12,326 bases of DNA from JAAYAY01 sp964429355 (GTDB lineage Bacteria; Planctomycetota; Planctomycetia; Pirellulales; Thermoguttaceae): positions 1 through 12,326 of the forward strand of contig CAYSCH010000288.1 of the NCBI GenBank assembly GCA_964429355.1, in the 5' to 3' direction. Made by a program: the position numbers and the translations under genes. Positions 1 to 5,750 of the stretch are shown here, one piece after another. Position 1 is the first letter of the stretch; each line of letters begins with the position of its first letter. The notes under the pieces are model-generated. The model saw only the letters and a list, made by a program, of their open reading frames with translations. It was not told the origin of the DNA and did no database searches.

Positions 1-30
1 AAGTCGCAGGTTCGATTCCTGCCCCCGCCA
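1..30 (+). tRNA. 3' end of a tRNA gene (partial)
   Basis: The window opens inside a tRNA. Bases 6-10 (GCAGG) pair perfectly with 18-22 (CCTGC) around the seven-base T-loop TTCGATT, the classic T-arm. Bases 23-29 (CCCCGCC) fit the 3' strand of a 7-bp acceptor stem, and A30 is the discriminator base. CCA is not encoded, since CTG follows. The anticodon lies outside the window, so the amino acid cannot be named; the missing 5' acceptor strand should read GGCGGGG. A run of seven T (38-44) follows shortly and may help end transcription. The gene may be a host tRNA used as an attachment site or an element-encoded tRNA. Confidence 0.85.
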
Positions 31-283
31 CTGCCGATTTTTTTGACGATGGCCGCCGGCTCGCGGCCGTAACCGGGGACAATTCAATCGCAAATAGACA
101 CTGTCGTGGCGACAAATCGCGGGATCGAAAAACCCGGAGGAAAGGCGGACGAAGACCGCCGTATCGCTGAGTGCGACACTTGGCACCGACAAGGTCGGAT
201 AGGCCCATCAGGTGATCGAAGGCGAAGTAGACGTGCGGAGGAACCCGGACGAGCCGTTTACACGAATACACATGGAGCCAGTT
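31..283 (+). other. Leader/intergenic region with four short dyads, no convincing gene
   Basis: I see no gene here. It holds seven T at 38-44 and four perfect or near-perfect small inverted repeats: 49-70 (core GGCCGC/GCGGCC), 102-114 (TGTCG/CGACA), 144-160 (GGCGG/CCGCC) and 186-198 (CCGAC/GTCGG). The stretch around 79-98 is locally AT-richer and could hold the promoter of the left gene block, but I find no good -35/-10 pair. It could be a structured RNA leader, a cluster of operator sites or an attachment region. A GTG-started reading frame from 212 runs into the gene at 284, but lacks a ribosome binding site. Confidence 0.4.
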
Positions 284-592
284 ATGAAAACGGAGATGTG
301 GGGAATCGTGGAGGTGATGGGGCACTCGCACTACGCGGGGCGAATCAGCGAGTACGCGGAGCTGGGCGTGCCCCTGGTGCGCGTGGAGATCCCGGAGACG
401 TCGACCCAACCGGCCTTCGAGAAGCTGCTCGGGCAATCGTCGATCTTTCGAGTGACGCCCGTCACGGAAGAGGTGGCCCGGGCCGCGGCCGAACAATTCG
501 GCACGCGGCCGCTATCGCTCGTGTCGCTGCCGGCAGCCCAGCCGGCCAGGCTGCTGACGACCGACGACGAAGACCAGGATTGGTGCGGATAG
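284..592 (+). CDS. Small conserved phage-type protein of unknown function
   Basis: A 102-residue protein. The start at 284 has GGAG at 274-277 six bases upstream and places the sequence WGIVEVMGHSHYAGRISEY near the N-terminus. That resembles a small family I recall from phage and mobile-element genomes, with an opening like 'IVEVMGH..AG.vSE', a central 'PAF.KLLG..SI' segment (residues 43-54) and a 'TPVTEEVARAAA' helix (58-69). The last 25 residues are a loose, acidic, Ala/Pro-containing tail. The function is not known to me. It is the first gene of the long co-directional block and is separated from the next gene by 31 bases. An upstream GTG at 212 in the same frame is less likely because it lacks a ribosome binding site. 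Confidence 0.75.
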   Translation: MKTEMWGIVEVMGHSHYAGRISEYAELGVPLVRVEIPETSTQPAFEKLLGQSSIFRVTPVTEEVARAAAEQFGTRPLSLVSLPAAQPARLLTTDDEDQDWCG

Positions 593-623
593 GCCCTCTT
601 TCTCGGATCCATAAGGCCCAGCG

Positions 624-1043
624 ATGGTCACGGATTACAGCAAGCCAGTCGAACGCCGCCGCGGTGACCTGATCGCCACCCTGGCCGACGGGCATTTCGA
701 GATCCGGCGGGCCGGGCATCAGACGCGGGCGAGGGTGTCGTTCGCCGACATGCTCGCGGTCCTCGAGGCGGCGAACGCTCCACGCGGATGGGTGCCGGCG
801 ATCGGTGAGACGGTGGCCGTCGGCGGCAACCGCCACCGGGCTCGGGTTCAGGCGATCGTGCCGTGCACGCCGGAACTGCTCGCGCGGGTGCGATTTCCCG
901 GAGGCTGCGAGAAGATGGTCGAGCTGTCGACCCTCGTGCCGGTCGGGAATCGCACAGTGACGATCCAGTGTCAACGGATAGCAAAAGGCATCCTGGAGAC
1001 AGAACGAGAGCCGGGTCCCCTGTTCGATCGGGATTGGACATGA
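624..1043 (+). CDS. Hypothetical protein with a possible SH3-like barrel
   Basis: 139 residues, starting at ATG 624 with AAGG at 613-616. The N-terminal half (1-55) is charged and probably helical near residues 41-50. Residues 60-110 (GETVAVGG, ARVQAIVP, LLARVRFPGG, MVELSTLVPVG) alternate short beta-like stretches in the way small SH3/KOW-like barrels do; that fold call is only an inference. The C-terminal 28 residues are hydrophilic. The stop codon overlaps the ATG of the next gene as ATGA at 1040-1043, which points to translational coupling. I do not recognise the family and assign no function. Confidence 0.7.
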   Translation: MVTDYSKPVERRRGDLIATLADGHFEIRRAGHQTRARVSFADMLAVLEAANAPRGWVPAIGETVAVGGNRHRARVQAIVPCTPELLARVRFPGGCEKMVELSTLVPVGNRTVTIQCQRIAKGILETEREPGPLFDRDWT

Positions 1044-1333
1044 GCAAGAGCATGAAGCGATTTGTGGTGGTGGTCCGAGCGGCCGCGGAGATTCAGATGC
1101 AGGCGCAGACGGCGGCCGACGCGCTGCGCCAGTACCAGCAGCGATTGGCGAGGAGTCCTCGCCTGCGAGGCAAGGGCGTGGTGGTGCAGCTCCTGGCCGA
1201 CAAGCCGGCCGTGCTCGACCTGGAGACGGGCCAGGTGGTGGCCGGCTCGCGGCGGGCCAAGAAGCGGACGCCCCGCCAGCTCTGGAACGCGCCGACCGCC
1301 CAGCAGATCGCCGAGGCGCAAACGATTTCCTGA
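1040..1333 (+). CDS. Hypothetical 97-residue basic protein
   Basis: The start at 1040 forms the ATGA overlap with the preceding stop, so the longer frame upstream (from 863) is only a shadow. Residues 6-35 (a VVVV beta-like stretch followed by a Gln/Ala-rich helix, QMQAQTAADALRQYQQRLA) and 46-68 (VVVQLLADKPAVLDLETGQVV) suggest a small alpha/beta protein. A basic patch RRAKKR follows at 71-76. The layout with a helical region and a basic C-terminal segment would suit nucleic-acid binding, but this is a guess. No family recognised. Confidence 0.7.
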   Translation: MSKSMKRFVVVVRAAAEIQMQAQTAADALRQYQQRLARSPRLRGKGVVVQLLADKPAVLDLETGQVVAGSRRAKKRTPRQLWNAPTAQQIAEAQTIS

Positions 1334-1358
1334 GAAATGGGAGACGAGGATCGTAACC

Positions 1359-1844
1359 ATGGAGTCCTCCACCGCACCAAGGCGGATTGTCGGATACGAG
1401 TACTGCGAGTGGAGCCACGGCGGGAAGGGCGTGCCGTGGCGAGTCAATCAACTCGAGTTCGATCAGTTGCGGCTGGACGGGTGGAACATCGTAATCATCT
1501 GTGACTCATTCACACTGTTGGAACGCCCCAAATACGAGGAAGTTGCCATGTCCAAGATTGACAACTGTTGCTGCACCATCACGCCCGTCTGTGAGTTGTC
1601 CGGTCGCGAGACCGAGAACGAAATATTCTTCGCCGACTTCCCCCACGAACTGGAGATGGACAAGTACACCTTGCGAGATTGGCTCATTGGCTATGCTGTC
1701 AGGCACGGGTGGACCTATTGCCGGCTGGACCGGCTGTCGCTCGATCTGGTGAAGGATGGGGTCCGCGTGCTCGTGCAGATCCGACCCGGAGGGCTGACGC
1801 TGTCGGCCGGAGAGCGGAGAGAGGTATTGGAGACTCGCGGATAG
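1359..1844 (+). CDS. Hypothetical protein, possibly two in-frame products
   Basis: 161 residues from ATG 1359, with AGGA at 1347-1350 eight bases upstream. The first 63 residues are rich in aromatic residues and contain YEYCEWSHGGKG and QLRLDGWNIVIICDS. A second methionine at 1548 (MSKIDNCCC) has GAGGA at 1536-1540 placed seven bases upstream, as good a ribosome binding site as the first. A 98-residue protein could therefore be made on its own. The second part has three consecutive cysteines and ends in an arginine-rich stretch with a beta-like 'VRVLVQIRPGGLTL'. Base composition in 1440-1690 is visibly less GC-rich than in the neighbours, which hints at a different origin. No function recognised. 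Confidence 0.65.
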   Translation: MESSTAPRRIVGYEYCEWSHGGKGVPWRVNQLEFDQLRLDGWNIVIICDSFTLLERPKYEEVAMSKIDNCCCTITPVCELSGRETENEIFFADFPHELEMDKYTLRDWLIGYAVRHGWTYCRLDRLSLDLVKDGVRVLVQIRPGGLTLSAGERREVLETRG

Positions 1845-1866
1845 CGCGACGAGAGGCGGCAAGATC

Positions 1867-2742
1867 ATGGATGACCTGACGAAGACCGAACAAAAGGACC
1901 TGGCCCGGCTGGAGGGGCTGATCCAAGAGGGGCTCGGCACGTTCTGCGCGGTGGGCCGTGCGCTCCACGCGATCCGCGAGGGTCGGCTCTACCGCGCATC
2001 CCACGAGACCTTCGAGGCCTACTGCGCGGACAAATGGGAATTCTCCCGGCAACGGGCCTACCAGCTCCTGGCCGCGGCGGAGGAGGTCGGGCGACTGTCA
2101 ACTATCGTTGACACGCCTCCCCAGCGCGAGACCCACGTGCGGCCGTTGCTGGCGGTACCGGTCGACCATCGGGCCGACGTCTGGCGGGAGACGCTGGGCT
2201 CCGCCCCGCGCGACCTGGAGGGCCGGCCGATCGTGGCCGCACGGCTCGTCCAGGCGGCCGTCGACCGCTGGCACGACGGGCGAAAGGTGGGCCTGGGAAA
2301 CCGCGATGAGTCGACCGAACCGCCGGCGATCGGCGGCGCCGGCCCCGAGGCGGAGTCGACGCGAGATACCGAGGGCGAAGATCTTCGGCCGGCGGCGCGA
2401 CGCTGCGGGCCGCTCCCGGAGCTGGTGGCGACCATCGCCGAGGTCCGGGCGTCGGACCGCAATCAATACGTGGATGAGATCCCGGCCGCGGCTGACGACA
2501 CCGAAGTCTGTCCGGAGTGCGGCTCGACGGACCTGGCCGAGGACTCGGACGGCACCTACTGCGCGCGGTGCAAGGCGACGATCGAGGACGGCGGACAGCC
2601 CACGGAGACATTCCAGCCGGCGCCGGATGACGAGCTGCTCAGGTCGATCGACCAGCTCGTGCGGCGGCAGTTCGCCGGCCGTCTGGAGGTGGCGGCCGCG
2701 AGGATGGAGGCGCTGGTCGATCGCTGGAGGGCCGAGGCATGA
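1867..2742 (+). CDS. HTH and zinc-ribbon DNA-binding protein
   Basis: 291 residues; ATG 1867 follows a GAGAGGCGG tract at 1851-1859. Residues 25-75 carry a pattern seen in many phage and plasmid DNA-binding proteins: a helix with ALHAIREGRLYR, then TFEAYCADKWEFS, then an HTH-like RQRAYQLLAAAEEV. Residues 88-108 (ETHVRPLLAVP, then VW) continue the same family signature, which I associate with ParB-like or phage regulatory proteins. A linker of about 75 residues follows. A zinc ribbon is at 215-235, with Cys 215, 218, 232 and 235 in two CxxC pairs, and there is a helical C-terminus from about 255. It probably binds DNA as an early regulator or segregation accessory. The exact role is unknown. 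The stop overlaps the next ATG at 2739-2742. Confidence 0.75.
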   Translation: MDDLTKTEQKDLARLEGLIQEGLGTFCAVGRALHAIREGRLYRASHETFEAYCADKWEFSRQRAYQLLAAAEEVGRLSTIVDTPPQRETHVRPLLAVPVDHRADVWRETLGSAPRDLEGRPIVAARLVQAAVDRWHDGRKVGLGNRDESTEPPAIGGAGPEAESTRDTEGEDLRPAARRCGPLPELVATIAEVRASDRNQYVDEIPAAADDTEVCPECGSTDLAEDSDGTYCARCKATIEDGGQPTETFQPAPDDELLRSIDQLVRRQFAGRLEVAAARMEALVDRWRAEA

Positions 2743-3002
2743 GCGAGCGAGACTTGGTGGCACGAGCTTGGAGCGTCGAGGTGCGAGGCTCAGGGTCTTG
2801 CGGAATCTACCACTGTGGATCTGCAGCAAAGGCCAAGTACGCCGCCTTCAGACTCGCCAGAGATGCAGGGTGGAAAGTCAAGTTTGGCGACTTGATTGTG
2901 CGCCGAGCCAAACAATTCGATGTGCTGTTCCATGGAGCGCGGCCGGGAATCTCGTATTCGATCGAACACGCGCGCGACTTATTGGCACGATCACGGAGGT
3001 AA
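2739..3002 (+). CDS. Hypothetical 87-residue protein
   Basis: The start is fixed by the ATGA overlap with the preceding gene. The sequence has a beta-like opening (residues 10-27 with Cys 21 and Cys 26), then a helix marked by SAAKAKYAAFRLARDAG (28-44), then a beta-like 'WKVKFGDLIVRRAKQFDVLF', and it ends with a basic helix (RDLLARSRR). The 'S.aKAKY.Af' helix recalls small phage proteins in which the first part would be a beta hairpin, but I cannot name a family. Codon use is less GC-biased than in the flanking genes. The stop codon (3000-3002) sits directly after the GGAGG that serves the next gene. Confidence 0.7.
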   Translation: MSERDLVARAWSVEVRGSGSCGIYHCGSAAKAKYAAFRLARDAGWKVKFGDLIVRRAKQFDVLFHGARPGISYSIEHARDLLARSRR

Positions 3003-3006
3003 AGGT

Positions 3007-3576
3007 ATGACGAGACGAAAATGGCCCACGGACGCGGTGATGATTGTGTGCGCGACGCCGAACGCGGCCGCACGGGACCGGATGGAGTCCGTGCATCGCT
3101 GCCGATGCCGCGACTGCGGCAGAGACCTGGTGGTGGACGGCGCCACGCTGCGACGGGCCGAGCAGGACGATTCCACTCGGGGCCGGCCGATCAAGTACTT
3201 CTGCCGCGAGTGCCTGCTCAACTATGAACTGCCGGAAGAGATCATCGGGAAGGACGGGTCGCGGACGGCAAAAAACGCCATGCTGGCGAAGGCCTGCGTC
3301 GGCGGGCTCGAGGCGATGGAGCCGGCAACGATCGAGTTGGCTGGGGAGGAGGTATTCGCGCTGGCGGGGCTGATCGAGATCGCCGGGCTGGTCGACCGGC
3401 AGCTCGGCTCGACGATGGCCGTGCAGCGGGCCCGGGGCAAGCTGCGCGGTCTGCTCCCCGAACCGTTCTTGCGGATTGTCGACACGACGACAAAGCGGTT
3501 TGCGGCCACGCATCTGCGGGATCAGGTCCGGCGGATGCTCCAGGAGGCGGCCACGGATGCGCCTTCGGCCAATTGA
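3007..3576 (+). CDS. Zinc-finger-like hypothetical protein
   Basis: 189 residues from ATG 3007. GGAGG at 2995-2999 is seven bases upstream and chooses this start over in-frame codons further 5'. A probable zinc site lies near the N-terminus: Cys 32, 34 and 37 in CRCRDC (with His 30 nearby) and Cys 66 and 69 in FCREC, separated by about 28 residues. The middle (about 84-140) is helical (AKNAMLAKACVGGLEAMEP, LAGLIEIAGLVDRQLG) and the C-terminal third is also helical and basic. It lies 18 bases before the sigma-factor gene and is probably co-transcribed with it. Nucleic-acid or RNA-polymerase binding is plausible, but nothing in the sequence proves it. Confidence 0.7.
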   Translation: MTRRKWPTDAVMIVCATPNAAARDRMESVHRCRCRDCGRDLVVDGATLRRAEQDDSTRGRPIKYFCRECLLNYELPEEIIGKDGSRTAKNAMLAKACVGGLEAMEPATIELAGEEVFALAGLIEIAGLVDRQLGSTMAVQRARGKLRGLLPEPFLRIVDTTTKRFAATHLRDQVRRMLQEAATDAPSAN

Positions 3577-3594
3577 GGAATAGCGGGAGAATGG

Positions 3595-4530
3595 ATGCGA
3601 AAACAGAAATACACGGACGCCCAGGTGCGCGCCGCCCTCCGGCAGTCCAAGGGAGATTGCAGCCTGGCGGCCGAGCGGCTCGGCTGCTCGATGACGGCCG
3701 TCTATCGCCGAGCGAAGAAGCTCGGCATCAAGGCTAAATGCGGCGACGGCGTCAAGAGGGCGCCGATGGACGCGGAGAGGCGACGATGGGAACGCTTCAA
3801 GCATGGCGACCAGTCGGCTGCCAATGAGATTGCGGAGGCCCAGATTCCGATGGTCAGGCGGATCATCAGCCACATGGCGCGCAGCTTACCCCCGTGCGTG
3901 GACCGGGAGGAACTACTGTCGTCGGCCCTCGGCGGCCTCTACGACGCGATGCGAAAGTATGATCCGGATCGCGGCTGGAAGTTTTCGACCTACGCCCTCG
4001 CGCGGATCCGGGGCGCGATCCTCGACGGGATCCGGCGTAACGATCGGGTGAGCCGCCTGGATCGCAGCCGGATCCACCGCTGCGACCAGGCGCAGGCGCA
4101 GCTCGGGCACGCTGCTGGGCACAACCCGACGGAGGACGAGGTACTGGAGACGGCGCGGCTGTCGTCGCCGGAAGCGGCCCGCATCGGCGCGCAGCTCCGA
4201 GAGACCTCGCTGGAGACGACCATCGCCCAGGGAGATCGGTACGCATTGACCATAGCCGAGGTGATACCCACCAAGCCGACCCGCGAAGATCGGGCCGACC
4301 TGGACCGGATCGACCGGATCACACGGGGCCTCGAGTTTGAGACCCGGATGGCCCTGTGGGCCTATTTTGGGATCGGCCACAAGTATTGGGAGATTGGGTA
4401 TTTTCTGGGGCTCTCAGAGTCACGGATCAGCCAGATGATCTCGGACGCGATCGAGCAGCTCCGCGCGAGACCGGCGCTGGCCGAGGAGTTCGGCAAGGAA
4501 CGAGCCACCGAGGAGACGCAGCATGGATGA
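3595..4530 (+). CDS. FliA/WhiG-type sigma-70 factor with N-terminal Fis-like HTH
   Basis: 311 residues from ATG 3595, with GGGAGA just upstream. Residues 8-45 form an extra HTH of the Fis type (VRAALRQSKGDCSLAAERLG, then MTAVYRRAKKLGI). Sigma region 2 follows: about 75-155, with VDREELLSSALGGLYDAM, KYDPDRGWKFSTYALARIRG and AILDGIRRND, which is closely FliA-like. Region 3 is near 178-195 (NPTEDEVLETA), and region 4 at about 248-292 includes the recognition helix LSESRISQMISDAIEQLR. Ordinary FliA is about 240 residues, so the length excess is the N-terminal HTH. It should bind core RNA polymerase and direct it to element or host promoters of sigma-28 type. Its last 8 bases overlap the replication gene. 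The HTH-sigma fusion is unusual in my experience. Confidence 0.9.
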   Translation: MRKQKYTDAQVRAALRQSKGDCSLAAERLGCSMTAVYRRAKKLGIKAKCGDGVKRAPMDAERRRWERFKHGDQSAANEIAEAQIPMVRRIISHMARSLPPCVDREELLSSALGGLYDAMRKYDPDRGWKFSTYALARIRGAILDGIRRNDRVSRLDRSRIHRCDQAQAQLGHAAGHNPTEDEVLETARLSSPEAARIGAQLRETSLETTIAQGDRYALTIAEVIPTKPTREDRADLDRIDRITRGLEFETRMALWAYFGIGHKYWEIGYFLGLSESRISQMISDAIEQLRARPALAEEFGKERATEETQHG

Positions 4531-5695
4531 AGACTTGACCAGACTCTGGCAGATACCAGCGAAGGCCCTCGGGCCAGCCCTGAAAGGTGCATTCCAGGCT
4601 TTGTGGCTTGCCGCCGGATGCGAGCCCAATCACATCGTGGTGACGGCCACCTGGCTAGGGTCGAGCTGCGGTGGCGAGCCGCGTACCGCCTGGGGCTGGA
4701 TCCAGGACCTGGCCCATAAGGGCCTCTTGGACATCGTCGAACGGGACGAACGGCGAGGCTCGATCCAGCTCTACCTCTACCGGCCGAGCGTGGTTCTCGG
4801 GCCGGCCCCGGGTACCGGCTCCGGGGAGGTCCAGGGGATGCTTCCGCTGGTCTACATTCCTGCCGAGGGGGTCGGGCCTTTGTGCGCGCAAACCCCCGTC
4901 ACTCGGGCCTTTGTGCGCGCAAACCCCCGTCACTCGGGCCTTTGTGCGCGCAAAGGCCCGAGTGAAACGGAAATTGAATTACCCCAGCCTTCCCAATCTG
5001 CCGAGTCCTCGGGGGTTTGTGCGCGCAAAGGCCCGAGTGACGGGCCTTTGTGCGCGCAAAGGCCCGAGCCGAATTCGGAAACACACCTCATATCCGCGCT
5101 CGCGCACGTGCCCGCGGGCGCCTCGAATCGAGTCGAGTCGAATCGTGTCGATTCGACTCGGATCGATTCGGATCGAGTCGAGTCGGGTCGGGTCGGGATC
5201 GGCATTTGTGGGGAGGACGAAGACTCGATCGCTAGCCGGCCAATCACGCCGGTTGAGGCCGAGGCGGCCGCCGAGGCCTGCCACGAGATGGAGACCCGCT
5301 GGCGGCGCGTGGGCCTGTGCCCGGCTCGGGACGCCGACCAGCGGGCCCGAGACCGGTCGCTCATTCGCAGGGCACACGTGCTCGTGCAGCGAGGGCTCTT
5401 GCCCGAATGCGTGCTGGCCGATGCGATGGACGGCCCAGTCGAGATGCGACTCCGGCAGGAGCCGGTCCACAAGCCGATGGCCGTCGTGAATAGCCGCCTC
5501 TACGGGCACGCCGACTTCGGGCGGCTCAGCAAGCTCGTGCTCGAGCCCCTGCCGGTCGAACGCAGCCCGCCGGTGGCGCCCGTCAGCTTCGACGCTGCGC
5601 GAGAAGCCTGGGAGCCGCTGTCGGTTGCGGGATTGCCGAAACGGCCTCGATCGCCCGAATGCGCCCCCAACGGCGAAGAGCCCCAGCGCGAGTGA
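4523..5695 (+). CDS. Winged-helix replication-initiator-like protein containing a DNA repeat array
   Basis: 390 residues; ATG 4523 overlaps the sigma-factor stop by 8 bases. Residues 1-95 read like a phage replication winged-helix domain (AFQALWLAAG, VVTATWLGSSCGG, PRTAWGWIQDLAHKGLLDIV, ERRGSIQLYLYRP). Residues about 115-185 are encoded by five copies of a 14-bp DNA motif and are probably disordered. Residues 200-225 are pentapeptide repeats (SNRVE, SNRVD, STRID, SDRVE, SGRVG) from a TCGNN array. A helical C-terminal domain follows (about 240-345, with KPMAVVNSRL). A DNA-binding domain, an in-gene repeat array and a C-terminal domain match the layout of lambda O-type initiators, in which the origin lies inside the gene. 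Assignment as initiator is an inference; a partition or regulatory role is possible. Confidence 0.7.
   Translation: MDEDLTRLWQIPAKALGPALKGAFQALWLAAGCEPNHIVVTATWLGSSCGGEPRTAWGWIQDLAHKGLLDIVERDERRGSIQLYLYRPSVVLGPAPGTGSGEVQGMLPLVYIPAEGVGPLCAQTPVTRAFVRANPRHSGLCARKGPSETEIELPQPSQSAESSGVCARKGPSDGPLCAQRPEPNSETHLISALAHVPAGASNRVESNRVDSTRIDSDRVESGRVGIGICGEDEDSIASRPITPVEAEAAAEACHEMETRWRRVGLCPARDADQRARDRSLIRRAHVLVQRGLLPECVLADAMDGPVEMRLRQEPVHKPMAVVNSRLYGHADFGRLSKLVLEPLPVERSPPVAPVSFDAAREAWEPLSVAGLPKRPRSPECAPNGEEPQRE
4879..5060 (+). repeat. Five iteron-like repeats (candidate origin or centromere)
   Basis: TTTGTGCGCGCAAA occurs five times without mismatch: 4879-4892, 4910-4923, 4941-4954, 5016-5029 and 5047-5060. 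The pitch is exactly 31 bp within each cluster (three copies, then two), about three helical turns, so all copies in a cluster face the same side of the DNA. Flanks are mostly GGGCC on the left and GGCCC or CCCCC on the right. The third copy, with its flanks, is a perfect 12-bp-arm inverted repeat (CTCGGGCCTTTG / CAAAGGCCCGAG) around TGCGCG. An AT-richer stretch (about 4963-4985) separates the clusters. Because 31 is not a multiple of 3, the motif is translated in all three frames, so selection acts on DNA. Confidence 0.85.
5123..5197 (+). repeat. TCGNN pentanucleotide array, 15 units
   Basis: Fifteen consecutive 5-bp units all beginning TCG (TCGAA, TCGAG, TCGAG, TCGAA, TCGTG, TCGAT and so on, ending in three TCGGG), covering 75 bp without interruption. 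It lies inside the replication gene 62 bp after the last iteron and encodes five diverged pentapeptides of the type S-x-R-[VI]-[DEG]. Variation is confined to the two N positions, mostly purines. It could be a replication-slippage tract, a helical array of protein sites at half-turn spacing, or part of the origin. Confidence 0.85.
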
Positions 5696-5750
5696 TCCTG
5701 CATCCCACGTGAATACCCTGAGCACGCTTCACCCATCCGAGAATCGATTC

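Noticed and set aside
121..165. RNase P RNA-like GGAGGAAAG
   Set aside because: The match stops after nine bases and the other conserved parts of RNase P RNA are missing.
31..283. CsrB-like CsrA-sponge RNA because of about nine GGA triplets
   Set aside because: GGA is nearly as frequent in coding regions here, and the dyads do not place GGA in loops.
462..1451. 329-residue minus-strand frame across four small genes
   Set aside because: Arg/Pro/Ser-rich shadow sequence with no family resemblance; the plus-strand genes are coupled by overlaps.
4879..5060. CRISPR array
   Set aside because: The repeat core is only 14 bp, spacers are repeated rather than unique, and the array is inside a coding frame.
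4671..5489. Second plus-strand frame through the repeat region
   Set aside because: Arg/Ser/Pro-rich shadow of the replication gene; the frame from 4523 is coupled to the sigma gene and has sensible domains at both ends.
5702..5716. CACGTGAA half-site just before the ParB gene
   Set aside because: Left half of parS is absent; about nine of sixteen bases match, which is weak.
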